Assembly (NCBI RefSeq): GCF_018882095.1
Contig: NZ_JACVPD010000001.1
Span: 851,100-915,099, forward strand
Reading direction: 5' to 3'
Length of the DNA stretch: 64,000 nucleotides
From: Polynucleobacter sp. CS-Odin-A6
GTDB taxonomy: Bacteria; Pseudomonadota; Gammaproteobacteria; Burkholderiales; Burkholderiaceae
Shown in pieces: positions 20,915 to 31,319 of this stretch. The position numbers were made by a program, and so were the translations under genes. Within the stretch, counting starts at the first letter, position 1. Each line of letters starts with the position of its first letter. The notes beneath the pieces are model-generated. The model did no database searches. It saw nothing but the letters and a program-made list of their open reading frames with translations, and was not told the DNA's origin.

Positions 20915-20940
20915 GGGCTTGATTTTCCCAAATCAGGCCC
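20915..20940 (+). terminator. Hairpin between der and hfq without a U-tract
   Basis: An 11-bp stem GGGCTTGATTT / AAATCAGGCCC with one G-U pair and a TCCC loop. There is no following run of T on either strand, so it may be an RNA-processing or stability element rather than a full terminator. Confidence 0.4.
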
Positions 20941-21016
20941 CCTATGACATCAGTAATCTACAAAAAGCAAGACTCCATAAATTAAAAAAGCATCTAAAAA
21001 TTCATTAAGGAGCAGT

Positions 21017-21259
21017 ATGAGCAAGGCCAAAATCGAACTACTACAGGATCCCTTTCTCAATGCGCTGCGCAAAGAGCATGTTCCTGTTTCCATCTATCTC
21101 GTGAACGGCATTAAGCTGCAGGGCAATATTGAGTCTTTTGATCAGTACGTGGTGCTCTTGCGCAATACCGTAACCCAGATGGTTTATAAACATGCCATCT
21201 CCACGATAGTTCCTGCACGTGCAGTGGATTTCCGTACGGAAGAACCTGGCTCTGTATAA
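21017..21259 (+). CDS. hfq: RNA chaperone Hfq
   Basis: Sm-like hexameric protein mediating small RNA-mRNA pairing. It is 80 aa with the Sm1 region ([21 protein letters not shown]...[13 protein letters not shown]) and Sm2 [12 protein letters not shown] with the key YKHA. The disordered C-terminal tail is very short, as in other Burkholderiales. AAGGAGCAGT lies just before ATG 21017. hflX begins inside its 3' end. Confidence 0.98.
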   Translation: MSKAKIELLQDPFLNALRKEHVPVSIYLVNGIKLQGNIESFDQYVVLLRNTVTQMVYKHAISTIVPARAVDFRTEEPGSV

Positions 21260-22493
21260 AACTGGGGTAGATGCGGCTCGCGCCGTCCTTGTCGGAGTGG
21301 ATACCGGGCGAGAAGATTTTGCAGACAGCATGGCTGAGCTGAGCCTTTTGGCTGATAGCGCCGGCTCTATACCGATAGCCAGTGTGATTGCGCGCAAGGG
21401 TAAAACCGATCCGGCTTTATTCATTGGATCTGGCAAGGCCAATGAAGTCAAAAAATTGATGGAAGAGCAAGGCGCCGAGTTGGTGATCTTTAACCATCCC
21501 TTATCCCCAACCCAACAACGCAATCTCGAGCGGCATATCGGTTTTCATGTGATGGACCGGACAGGTCTTATTTTGGATATCTTTAGCCAAAGAGCGCAAA
21601 GCCATATTGGTAAAACTCAGGTGGAGCTAGCACAAGTGCGTTATCAGATGTCCAGATTGGTTCGCGCCTGGAGCCATTTGGAGCGTCAACGCGGTGGTAT
21701 TGGTGTCCGTGGCGGTCCTGGCGAAACCCAGATGGAGTTAGACCGACGGATCTTAGCTACCAAAGCGAAGCGTTTAGAAAATGAGTTGGAAAAGCTCCAG
21801 CGCCAGCAAAGAACCCAAAGAAGGGCTCGTAATCGCAAGGGTATTTTCTCAGTCTCTTTGGTTGGTTATACCAATGCGGGTAAATCTAGCCTATTTAATG
21901 CCCTTACAAAAGCAGGGACTTATGCGGCCGATCAGCTTTTTGCCACGCTGGACACCACTTCCAGGAAGGTTCACCTTGAGGAAGCGGGCTCGATTGTCGT
22001 ATCCGATACGGTGGGTTTCATCCGAGAATTGCCCCATCAGCTCGTAGAAGCTTTTCGGGCAACCCTGGATGAAACGATCCATGCTGACCTGATCTTGCAT
22101 GTCATTGATGCCTGTAGCCCAGTTGCCCGCGAGCAAAAAGCCGAAGTAGAGGCGGTTTTAAGAGAAATTGGGGCGGATGACATCCCTCGTATCGAGATCA
22201 TGAATAAAATTGATCAGATGCCGCAGACCTTTACTGAGGGCGCTGTTTTGATACGGGATTCCGAGGGGATTCCGAGCCAGATTTTCCTCTCCGCCAAGAC
22301 TGGCTTGGGCCTTGATTTATTGCGTTCAGCTCTCGCCGAATGCTCTCAAATGACTGATAGAATAAGGGTCGAGCAAAATCGCGCTAAGGTCCAAATGGCC
22401 CCTGACGAGTTTTTAACTCCTTTACCCGTAAGACCAGAGACTTCTGAATTTAATCCCATTCCTAACCGAAAATATTCACCTAATGATGCGTAA
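21219..22493 (+). CDS. hflX: GTPase HflX
   Basis: A ribosome-associated GTPase that splits or rescues stalled 70S ribosomes, especially under heat. The N-terminal HflX domain contains GGRG-like segments ([20 protein letters not shown]). The G domain has [29 protein letters not shown] and NKID. No ATG lies before the conserved ARAVLVGVD region, so GTG 21219, within hfq in another frame, is the only usual start; the overlap is 41 bp. The exact start is uncertain. The 3' end overlaps hflK by 11 bp. Confidence 0.93.
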   Translation: MQWISVRKNLALYKTGVDAARAVLVGVDTGREDFADSMAELSLLADSAGSIPIASVIARKGKTDPALFIGSGKANEVKKLMEEQGAELVIFNHPLSPTQQRNLERHIGFHVMDRTGLILDIFSQRAQSHIGKTQVELAQVRYQMSRLVRAWSHLERQRGGIGVRGGPGETQMELDRRILATKAKRLENELEKLQRQQRTQRRARNRKGIFSVSLVGYTNAGKSSLFNALTKAGTYAADQLFATLDTTSRKVHLEEAGSIVVSDTVGFIRELPHQLVEAFRATLDETIHADLILHVIDACSPVAREQKAEVEAVLREIGADDIPRIEIMNKIDQMPQTFTEGAVLIRDSEGIPSQIFLSAKTGLGLDLLRSALAECSQMTDRIRVEQNRAKVQMAPDEFLTPLPVRPETSEFNPIPNRKYSPNDA

Positions 22494-23994
22494 ATTTCTT
22501 GAGATGTTCTCAGTGAATGATCCAGGCTGGGGCAATAGTCACCCAGGCAACGGATCAAAGAATGCCAAAGACGGGCAGGAAAATGATCAAGCTCCTAAAA
22601 CAGAGCCGGGGAATCCTGATGCGGATAAGCCTGTAGAGGCTCAACCAAAGAATTCGCCTGCTAAACCAGACGGCCCTCCAGATCTCGATGAGTTATGGCG
22701 TGATTTCAACGATCGCATCAGCAGTATCTTTGGCGGCAAGAAAAAGCCAGGCGGAACTGCAGGCAAGCCAGCTAATAGGCCGAACAGTACAGATATTCCT
22801 CCACCATCTCAGCGTGGCAACGGTGGTGGTAATGGTGGTGGCGGTGGCGGCGGCTTTAATGCCCCCAATTTCAATTTCACCAATCCATTTAGCTCCAAGA
22901 CAACCGTCGTGTTGGCTGCAGGTAGTGTTTTCTTAATTTGGATCCTTGGTGGCTTCTTCATTATTCAAGAGGGCCAGTCTGGCGTGGTCACTACTTTTGG
23001 TAAGTACTCCTATACCGCAGGGCCTGGCATTAACTGGCGCATGCCTTGGCCCGTTCAAGCTGAGCAAATTGTCAATGTTTCAGGTGTGCGTTCTGTAGAA
23101 GTGGGCCGCTCAATTTTGATTAAGGCAACTAATCAAAAAGATACCTCTATGCTCACCGAAGATGAAAACATCATCGATGTCCGTTTCGCAGTTCAATACC
23201 GCTTAAAAGATGCCACTGATTATTTATTTAATAATCGCGATCCTGATGCCACCGTGGTGCAAGCCGCAGAAACTGCGGTCCGTGAAATTGTGGCGCGTAG
23301 CAAGATGGATACCGTACTTTATGAAGGTCGTGAAAAGATTGCGATTGATTTAGCCGCCTCGATACAAAAAATCCTCGACAGCTATAAAACAGGTATCTAT
23401 GTTACGAGCGTGACTGTTCAAAACGTTCAACCTCCGGAGCAAGTGCAGGCTTCATTTGATGATGCTGTAAAAGCAGGGCAAGACCAGGAGCGCCTGAAGA
23501 GTGAAGGTCAGGCATATGCTAATGACATCATTCCACGCGCCAAAGGCACAGCTGATCGACTTATTCAAGAGGCGGAAGGTTACAAAGCCCGCGTGATGGC
23601 TACAGCGGAAGGTGATGCTGCTCGCTTCAAGCAAGTGTATGTTGAATATGCAAAAGCACCTGCCGTTACACGCGATCGCATGTACATTGACAGCATGCGC
23701 GAAATGTATAACAACGTCACTAAGGTTTTGGTGGATACAACTAAGAACAACAGCCTTTTATATTTACCGCTAGATAAATTGGTTGCTCAAGTTAGTGCAG
23801 AAAGTAATCAAGTGGCAACAGGACAAGCGCCTGCGAGTACCCCTACGGGCTCAGTCACTGTAGGCGGCGCAACGGGTAATCCTGCAGCTCCATCCCCCAT
23901 TATCAATAGCCCGCTGAACCCAAATTCAGGAGCTGCTAATAATGCTGCCGATAAACGTGATGGTCTACGTAGTCGTGATCGGGAGGTTAGATAA
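22483..23994 (+). CDS. hflK: FtsH protease modulator HflK
   Basis: SPFH/band-7 membrane protein forming the HflKC cage around FtsH. The N-terminal region (about residues 1-140) is Gly/Asn/Pro-rich and disordered, with a run of Gly near residue 120. A transmembrane helix follows at about 143-163, then the band-7 domain (QEGQSGVVTTFGKYSY onward) and a low-complexity C-terminal tail of Ser/Pro/Asn. At 503 aa it is longer than E. coli HflK (419), mostly in these tails. The start may be ATG 22483 or the later ATG 22504. It abuts hflC. Confidence 0.94.
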   Translation: MMRKFLEMFSVNDPGWGNSHPGNGSKNAKDGQENDQAPKTEPGNPDADKPVEAQPKNSPAKPDGPPDLDELWRDFNDRISSIFGGKKKPGGTAGKPANRPNSTDIPPPSQRGNGGGNGGGGGGGFNAPNFNFTNPFSSKTTVVLAAGSVFLIWILGGFFIIQEGQSGVVTTFGKYSYTAGPGINWRMPWPVQAEQIVNVSGVRSVEVGRSILIKATNQKDTSMLTEDENIIDVRFAVQYRLKDATDYLFNNRDPDATVVQAAETAVREIVARSKMDTVLYEGREKIAIDLAASIQKILDSYKTGIYVTSVTVQNVQPPEQVQASFDDAVKAGQDQERLKSEGQAYANDIIPRAKGTADRLIQEAEGYKARVMATAEGDAARFKQVYVEYAKAPAVTRDRMYIDSMREMYNNVTKVLVDTTKNNSLLYLPLDKLVAQVSAESNQVATGQAPASTPTGSVTVGGATGNPAAPSPIINSPLNPNSGAANNAADKRDGLRSRDREVR

Positions 23995-24866
23995 TGAACG
24001 CAAATCGTCTCTTAGCTAGTATTGCAGGACTAATTGCCCTAATTTATGTTTTGTCATCAAGCATCTTCGTGGTTGATCAACGCAACTTCGCTGTGGTGTT
24101 CTCATTCGGACAAATTGTGCGCGTGATTGAGCAACCTGGCCTGCAGATTAAATATCCAGCGCCATTTGAAAGCGTCCGTTTTTTTGATCGCCGTATCTTA
24201 ACGATCGATACTCCTGAAGCAGAGCGCTTCATTACCTCTGAGAAGAAAAATCTCTTGGTGGATTCTTATGTGAAATGGCGTATTGTTGATCCCCGTAAAT
24301 TTTTTGTTAGCTTTAAGGGTGATGAGCGTTTGGCGCAAGATCGCCTAACTCAGTTAGTACGCTCCGCTTTGAATGAAGAATTTACAAAGCGCACGGTTAG
24401 GGAGATCATCTCCGATCAACGTGAAGAAGTGATGCAGGGTATTCGTAAAAAAGTAGCGGTGGATGCGTCTGATATCGGTGTAGAAATCGTGGATGTTCGC
24501 CTCAAGCGCGTAGATCTCTTGGCGGAAATTAGTGATTCTGTTTACCGCCGCATGGAAGCAGAACGTAAACGCGTTGCCAATGAGTTGCGCTCTACTGGTG
24601 CGGCAGAGTCGGATAAGATTCGCGCCAATGCAGAGCGTCAACGCGACACGATTTTGGCTGAGGCTTATCGTGACGCACAGAAGATCAAAGGTTTGGGTGA
24701 TGCAAAAGCGACCGCCTTGTATGCGGAAGCATTTGGGCGCGACCCTCAGTTTGCGCAGTTCTATCAAAGTCTTGAGGCTTACCGAAGCTCATTTAAAGAC
24801 AAGAAGGATGTGATGGTGGTCGAACCGAATGGTGAGTTCTTTAAGTTCATGCATAAAAAAAATTAA
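23994..24866 (+). CDS. hflC: FtsH protease modulator HflC
   Basis: Partner of HflK in the SPFH complex that restrains FtsH. The N-terminal transmembrane helix (about residues 5-25) is followed by VVDQRNFAVVFSFGQIV and a band-7 domain ending in the Ala/Glu-rich coiled coil (SDKIRANAERQRDTILAEAYRDAQ). The length of 290 aa is normal. The ATG shares its A with the hflK stop codon (TAATGA). Confidence 0.96.
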   Translation: MNANRLLASIAGLIALIYVLSSSIFVVDQRNFAVVFSFGQIVRVIEQPGLQIKYPAPFESVRFFDRRILTIDTPEAERFITSEKKNLLVDSYVKWRIVDPRKFFVSFKGDERLAQDRLTQLVRSALNEEFTKRTVREIISDQREEVMQGIRKKVAVDASDIGVEIVDVRLKRVDLLAEISDSVYRRMEAERKRVANELRSTGAAESDKIRANAERQRDTILAEAYRDAQKIKGLGDAKATALYAEAFGRDPQFAQFYQSLEAYRSSFKDKKDVMVVEPNGEFFKFMHKKN

Positions 24867-24884
24867 TAGTGAATATTTCAGATC

Positions 24885-26060
24885 ATGAATCGTTGGTTAC
24901 TTCCTGAAGATATTGCTGATGTTTTACCAGCGGAGGCTCGTCGGGTAGAGACTCTGCGTCGTGCCATCCTGGATTTATATCAGTCCTATGGTTATGAGTT
25001 AGTTGCACCTCCGATTTTGGAGTTTCTAGATTCTTTGTTAACCGGCACTGGCTCTGATCTCAATTTGCAAACCTTCAAGTTGGTCGATCAGCTATCTGGC
25101 CGCACTCTCGGACTGCGCGCTGACATGACGCCGCAAGTGGCGCGAATCGATGCCCACTTGCTCAATCGCGAAGGCGTTACCCGTCTTTGTTATGCCGGTT
25201 CTATTGCGCATGCCCGCACTCCGGTAGGCAGCTCTGCTCGTGAAGAGCTGCAGCTAGGTGCCGAGATTTATGGCTGCGCCACTTGGGAAGCCGATTTTGA
25301 AGCAATCTCTTTGTTGTTGAAGACTCTGAGTGTTGCTGGCTTAAATAAAGTCTACTTAGATCTCTCGCATGCCGGTGTGCTCGAAGGGATTCTGGATGGT
25401 CAAGCAGTTGGGAAGACTGATATCGAGACTCTCTATGGCCTGTTGCAAAGCAAGGATCGTCCCCAATTATCGATTTGGGCCAAATCTTTACCTGCCGCGT
25501 CCGCACAAGCATTAATGACTTTGACGGAGTTAAACGGCCCTTGTGCGCAAGTTTTAGCTGATGCTAAAAAGTCTTTACCAAAAAATAAATTAATCGATGC
25601 GGCTCTGGCCCAATTAGAAAAATTGGTAGCTGCTACTGAGGCATTTTCTAGCGACGTTGAGCTCAGTATTGATCTTAGCATTGATCTAGCAGACCTACGA
25701 GGTTATCAATATCACAGCGGAGTCATGTTTGCAGCTTATGTTGATAAGTTGCCTCAGCCCATTGCACGCGGCGGCAGATACGATCATGTTGGTCAGGCGT
25801 TTGGGCGTTCTCGTCCCGCAACCGGCTTTTCTATGGACTTGCTGACCCTGGCTAGCTTATCTCCCTTGGCAAAGCGTAAGCCTGCCATTGCTGCGCCTTG
25901 GATTGATGATGCCGCATTAGCAATCCAGATTGCGCAATTGCGTCAGGCAGGTGAAGTAGTCATTCAGGTGCTGACTGGGGATGCCGTAGAGACTGCTGAA
26001 TATCTTTGTGATCGTGAGCTAGTAAAGCAGGGTGGCTCATGGGAAGTAAAAAAGAAGTAA
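24885..26060 (+). CDS. hisZ: ATP phosphoribosyltransferase regulatory subunit HisZ
   Basis: A histidyl-tRNA-synthetase-like protein that is not a synthetase but the regulatory subunit for the short form of HisG, allowing histidine feedback control. It has class II features (LRADMTPQVARI; RGGRYDHVGQAFGRSRPATGFSMDLL) but lacks a C-terminal anticodon-binding domain, as HisZ does. The length of 391 aa is typical. hisG is not in the window. It lies 18 bp after hflC and upstream of purA, as in other Burkholderiales. Confidence 0.93.
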   Translation: MNRWLLPEDIADVLPAEARRVETLRRAILDLYQSYGYELVAPPILEFLDSLLTGTGSDLNLQTFKLVDQLSGRTLGLRADMTPQVARIDAHLLNREGVTRLCYAGSIAHARTPVGSSAREELQLGAEIYGCATWEADFEAISLLLKTLSVAGLNKVYLDLSHAGVLEGILDGQAVGKTDIETLYGLLQSKDRPQLSIWAKSLPAASAQALMTLTELNGPCAQVLADAKKSLPKNKLIDAALAQLEKLVAATEAFSSDVELSIDLSIDLADLRGYQYHSGVMFAAYVDKLPQPIARGGRYDHVGQAFGRSRPATGFSMDLLTLASLSPLAKRKPAIAAPWIDDAALAIQIAQLRQAGEVVIQVLTGDAVETAEYLCDRELVKQGGSWEVKKK

Positions 26061-26111
26061 AAGAATTAAAAAATAAAGTAATAAAAAATAAAGCAATTTT
26101 TAATAATGTAG

Positions 26112-27488
<1,377 letters not shown>

Positions 27489-27545
27489 GATCATTCTTAT
27501 TTAGTTTCTTGAATATTTAATTTATATATTTGCTTGGGGTTTTAA

Positions 27546-29759
27546 ATGACTGTACGTACACAATGTAATAGCCTGCAAGTGGCTACACCGCTATTTCGTT
27601 TTATTGAAGATCAAGTTCTGCCTGGTACAGGTATTTCGAGCGCAGACTTTTGGAAGGGTTTTGAAGAGATCGTTAAAGATTTAGGCCCGAAAAATGAAGC
27701 CTTGCTAGCTAAGCGTGATCGCCTTCAATTGGATTTAGATCAATGGCATAAAGCCAATCCAGGCCCGATTACTGATATGCCAGCTTATCGTCAGTATCTG
27801 CATAAAATCGGCTACATCGATGAGGTACCCGACACCGTTGTGGCTTCTACTCAGAATGTAGATGATGAACTCGCTCTTCAGGCAGGCCCTCAACTCGTTG
27901 TGCCTGTGCTGAATGCACGCTATGCCTTAAATGCGGCCAATGCCCGTTGGGGTTCTTTGTATGACGCGCTATACGGCACGGATGTGTTGTCTGAAGAAGA
28001 TGGCGCTAGCAAAACTGGTGCATTTAATCCGATTCGCGGCGCCAAGGTAGTGGCTTATGCCCGGGCTTTCTTAGATAAAGCGGTGCCACTGTCAAAAGGT
28101 TCTCATAGTGAGGTAGTAGCTTACGCCGTCGCGGATAATAAGTTGTCCGTCAAGCTCAAAGACGGTAGCACCACTGGCTTAGTTGATGAAAAGCAGTTTG
28201 TTGGTTATCAAGGTAATGCTGCCGCACCATCTTCTATTCTGCTTCGTAATAACGGCATTCACATTGATATTGAAATCGATAAAACCAAATCGATTGGTGC
28301 TACTGATATCGCTGGCGTCAATGATGTGGTGCTCGAAGCAGCGCTCTCGACTATTCTGGACTTAGAAGACTCCGTAGCAGTAGTAGATGCTGACGATAAA
28401 GTGCTCGCCTATGAGAACTGGTTAGGTATTCTGAATGGGACTTTGGTTGAGGAAGTCAGCAAAGGCGGCAAGACCTTTACTCGTAGATTGAATCCAGATC
28501 GACAATATACAGCGGGCATTGGTGCGGTAAATGCTAAAAATGGCATCGTCACTTTGCATGGCCGCTCATTACTATTCCTCCGTAACGTAGGTCACTTGAT
28601 GACTAACCCAGCGATCCTGACTGGTGAAGGTAAAGAAATTTATGAAGGCATCTTGGATGCTGTAGTCACAGTGCTGATTGCTTTGTATGATATTAAGCGG
28701 CCAGCAAGCCAAGCAATTGGTAATACCCGTAAAGGCTCTGTTTATATTGTGAAGCCAAAAATGCATAGCCCAGAAGAGGTTGCCTTTGCTGGTGAACTCT
28801 TTGGCCGTGTTGAGAAATTACTGGGACTGCCTGAGAATACTGTGAAACTCGGCATCATGGATGAAGAGCGTCGCATGAGTGTCAACATTAAAGCGGCGAT
28901 TGCAGCAGCAGGCCCGCGTGTTGCTTTTATTAATACTGGGTTCTTAGACCGCACTGGTGATGAAATTCATACAGGGATGTATGCCGGCGCGATGGTGCGC
29001 AAAGGGAAAATGAAGGTCAGTAAATGGTTTAACGCGTATGAGCGCCGTAACGTATTAGCTGGCTTAAACTGTGGTTTAAGAGGCCGTGCCCAGATTGGTA
29101 AAGGCATGTGGCCTGCACCAGATCTGATGAAGGATATGGTTGAGCAAAAAATCGCCCATCCTCAAGCGGGTGCAAATACTGCTTGGGTGCCTTCTCCAAC
29201 GGCTGCCACTTTACATGCAATGCACTATCACCAAGTAGACGTTGCGAAAATACAAGCCGATATGGAAAAGCAAGACACTGCCGCTGAATATGAATCTCTC
29301 ATGGATAATTTATTAACGGTACCAGTTGCGCTAGAGCCTGATTGGACTAAAGAAGAGATTCGGGAAGCGCTCAATAATAATTGCCAAGGTATCTTGGGAT
29401 ATGTCGTTCGCTGGATTGATCAGGGTGTTGGTTGCTCAAAGGTGCCTGATATTTACAACGTCGGATTGATGGAAGACCGCGCGACATTGCGTATTTCTAG
29501 TCAGCACATTGCCAACTGGTTGTTGCACAACATTGTGACCGAAGCCGATGTCAACGAAGCTTTGCAGCGGATGGCTACGATTGTTGATACGCAAAATGCC
29601 AATGACCCGTTGTACAAGCCAATGATGCCGGATTACAAAAATTCTACCGCCTATAAAGCTGCTAGTGATTTGATTTTCAAAGGCCTCGAGCAGCCGAATG
29701 GCTACACTGAGCCCTTGCTTCATGCCTGGCGTTTGGAAGTGAAGAAGGCAAATGCCTAA
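27546..29759 (+). CDS. glcB: Malate synthase G
   Basis: Condenses acetyl-CoA and glyoxylate to malate. It is 737 aa, the large monomeric G form (E. coli 723), with the family's extra alpha/beta domain. Landmarks are [15 protein letters not shown] (acidic metal/active-site segment), [51 protein letters not shown] and [18 protein letters not shown]. It allows growth on glycolate, glyoxylate or two-carbon compounds. The gene ends the long co-directional run and has a strong terminator 28 bp downstream. No isocitrate lyase or glycolate oxidase is nearby. Confidence 0.96.
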   Translation: MTVRTQCNSLQVATPLFRFIEDQVLPGTGISSADFWKGFEEIVKDLGPKNEALLAKRDRLQLDLDQWHKANPGPITDMPAYRQYLHKIGYIDEVPDTVVASTQNVDDELALQAGPQLVVPVLNARYALNAANARWGSLYDALYGTDVLSEEDGASKTGAFNPIRGAKVVAYARAFLDKAVPLSKGSHSEVVAYAVADNKLSVKLKDGSTTGLVDEKQFVGYQGNAAAPSSILLRNNGIHIDIEIDKTKSIGATDIAGVNDVVLEAALSTILDLEDSVAVVDADDKVLAYENWLGILNGTLVEEVSKGGKTFTRRLNPDRQYTAGIGAVNAKNGIVTLHGRSLLFLRNVGHLMTNPAILTGEGKEIYEGILDAVVTVLIALYDIKRPASQAIGNTRKGSVYIVKPKMHSPEEVAFAGELFGRVEKLLGLPENTVKLGIMDEERRMSVNIKAAIAAAGPRVAFINTGFLDRTGDEIHTGMYAGAMVRKGKMKVSKWFNAYERRNVLAGLNCGLRGRAQIGKGMWPAPDLMKDMVEQKIAHPQAGANTAWVPSPTAATLHAMHYHQVDVAKIQADMEKQDTAAEYESLMDNLLTVPVALEPDWTKEEIREALNNNCQGILGYVVRWIDQGVGCSKVPDIYNVGLMEDRATLRISSQHIANWLLHNIVTEADVNEALQRMATIVDTQNANDPLYKPMMPDYKNSTAYKAASDLIFKGLEQPNGYTEPLLHAWRLEVKKANA

Positions 29760-29787
29760 GGCAATCTGATCTTCATCGTAGACTAAG

Positions 29788-29818
29788 ATGGATTTGTCGT
29801 GAGACAAGTCCATTTTTT
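29788..29818 (+). terminator. Intrinsic terminator of glcB
   Basis: An 11-bp stem ATGGATTTGTC / GACAAGTCCAT (one G-U) with a GTGA tetraloop, followed by TTTTTT. Confidence 0.9.
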
Positions 29819-29893
29819 CTTTTTTAGATATCCTATGCTGAACCATCTCTTTATTGCGATCCTAATCCCAATTTCAATTCCATTCCTAATTCC

Positions 29894-30403
29894 GTGTTTA
29901 GCTTTTTAAATCCTTTTTCAAGACCTACTGCTACGCAAAGGCAGTTGCTTGGCTTTTCCCTTAACGATGGGGGTAGGGAAGAGGCTGGCTTTAAGGGTGG
30001 TGCTGGTGATTGTGTTGTGAGAGCCATTGCGATTGCTACCCATCTACCGTATTTGCAAGTTTATGAGGACCTTCGGGTGGCTAATCAGAGTTATGCCGAC
30101 CAAAGGAATAACCAATTGGCAAGAAGATTAAATGCCAAAGGGGCATCTCCCCGCAATGGTAACCATCGTAATGTCTTTCATAGTTACATTCTGGGTCAGG
30201 GATTTGATTGGGTTCCAACGATGAAGGTTGGGGGAGGCTGCCAGGTGCATTTGCTGGCTAATGAGCTACCCTCTGGAAGATTAATTGTGAGAGTTTCTAA
30301 GCACTTAACGGCTGTTATTGATAGGGTTATTCAAGATACGCACAATCCCTCACGGGGTGGAAAGCGCTGTGTTTATGGCTACTACATCCAGCGCACGCAA
30401 TAA
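29894..30403 (+). CDS. Uncharacterised protein with papain-like Cys/His signature
   Basis: A 169-aa protein, GTG start at 29894, without signal peptide or membrane segments. It carries GDCVVRAIAIAT with a lone Cys (C40) at the start of a helix and later SKHLTAVID with H137, followed by IQDTHNPSRGGKRCVYGYY (D148). The order Cys at a helix start, then His on a strand, then Asp/Asn, fits a papain-like cysteine peptidase or amidase fold. Proteins of this kind are known to me mainly as hypothetical or phage-associated; no substrate is known. It follows the glcB terminator and precedes a convergent 51-aa gene. The fold is inference. Confidence 0.6.
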   Translation: MFSFLNPFSRPTATQRQLLGFSLNDGGREEAGFKGGAGDCVVRAIAIATHLPYLQVYEDLRVANQSYADQRNNQLARRLNAKGASPRNGNHRNVFHSYILGQGFDWVPTMKVGGGCQVHLLANELPSGRLIVRVSKHLTAVIDRVIQDTHNPSRGGKRCVYGYYIQRTQ

Positions 30404-30441
30404 GTATTAAAAAGCCCCAAAAGAGAAAGCCCCAAATGAAA

Positions 30442-30474
30442 AAGCCCCTGAGAAATCCAGAGGCTTATTTTCTT
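30442..30474 (+). terminator. Candidate terminator of the Cys/His protein gene
   Basis: AAGCCCCTG / CAGAGGCTT with one C-A mismatch and a 7-nt loop, followed by ATTTTCTT. Three nearby AAAGCCCC copies (30412-30449) give a repetitive look. Confidence 0.5.
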
Positions 30475-30518
30475 AAAAGACCATACACGGCCTAAATTGG
30501 GGTCAAATCAGTTAATGA

Positions 30519-30674
30519 TTACCAATTTCCGCTGGTTTTACGTGATTTCTGTTCCATTGCTTTGGCTTCGGCAAATGATTCAGCCAAGATGCTAAAAAAG
30601 TCTTTGATTGCATACAAAGGCTTAGAGCTAAAGAGGGGTGCTTGGTTCAGCTTTACAGTATTTGAATGTGCCAT
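30519..30674 (-). CDS. 51-aa uncharacterised small protein
   Basis: A complete reading frame on the minus strand, ATG at 30674 to TAA, with a strong AAGGAG 6 bp upstream. The product is soluble and basic at the end: MAHSNTVKLNQAPLFSSKPL, then an amphipathic helix (YAIKDFFSILAESFAEAKAM) and an RKTSGNW tail. No family is recognised; the helix followed by a basic tail recalls DUF1127-type small proteins, but without their motif. A 78-codon frame exists on the opposite strand but has no ribosome site. It lies downstream of, and in the same direction as, the channel-like gene, 71 bp away. Confidence 0.65.
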   Translation of the reverse strand: MAHSNTVKLNQAPLFSSKPLYAIKDFFSILAESFAEAKAMEQKSRKTSGNW

Positions 30675-30745
30675 TAGGGGCTCCTTAAGGGTTAACCCTG
30701 ATTATGCCCTAAATCCAGAGATTGCATCAAGCTCGCCAACGCAGC

Positions 30746-31237
30746 TTAATACGCCTTGGTATGACGGTATTTTTGATCCCAGGCTTGTTTATAGGTAGTA
30801 GTCATGCCAATCATGATGGAAGTAGTCCATGCCAATGCAAAAAGTCCGCTGAAGGAAATGAAGAATGCAAAGGTTTTCCAGCCATCCCTTAGGTTATCGG
30901 ATTCAAATCCAACAGTGGTGTAACAACTCCCTGCAAAAAGAATGGCATCAATGGGCTGGCTCATTAATCCTAAGCCAATAATGAATATCGCCCAAATAAG
31001 AATCTCCGTCAGGTGAAACATGGCCAGGAAAACAAAAGCGGCATAGAAATGGAAAAAGACCCGGTTGTATTGGGACAGCTTAATATTTTGACGTGTGAGG
31101 CGCTCAAAGCGCATATAGACATGATTAATGGCGCTACCATGAAATATTAGGATAAAAATAAGGCAAGCAATCCCCCACGCAGAATCTCGAAAAAGTTGCA
31201 AAAAGGGAAAGTCGGAAAATGCGGTAATGATATTCAT
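30746..31237 (-). CDS. Small two-pore-domain-type K+ channel-like membrane protein
   Basis: 163 aa from ATG 31237 (TTG at 31246 is also possible). Hydrophobic helices lie at about 20-36, 62-92 and 121-145, with a re-entrant segment at 98-107. This is followed by T108-V-G-F-E-S-D114 in the context AGSCYTTVGFESD, which resembles a K+ selectivity filter (TVGYG/TVGFG) with the last Gly replaced by Glu. This suggests an Ion_trans_2-type channel. No cytoplasmic RCK domain is present. The altered filter makes ion specificity uncertain. It diverges from the MFS gene, with an 82-bp shared upstream region. Confidence 0.65.
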   Translation of the reverse strand: MNIITAFSDFPFLQLFRDSAWGIACLIFILIFHGSAINHVYMRFERLTRQNIKLSQYNRVFFHFYAAFVFLAMFHLTEILIWAIFIIGLGLMSQPIDAILFAGSCYTTVGFESDNLRDGWKTFAFFISFSGLFALAWTTSIMIGMTTTYKQAWDQKYRHTKAY

Positions 31238-31319
31238 GGGCAGCAATATTCTTTAACGAGATGAGTCAAGATCAAATGGGGCGGTTTATAGAATCCGCTA
31301 GCAGTTGAATCATTGAGGG

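Noticed and set aside
24885..26060. Second hisS copy
   Set aside because: It lacks the C-terminal anticodon domain and synthetase-specific features; it is HisZ.
30562..30798. Plus-strand 78-codon frame
   Set aside because: No ribosome site, and it covers the well-supported minus-strand 51-aa gene; composition is not protein-like.
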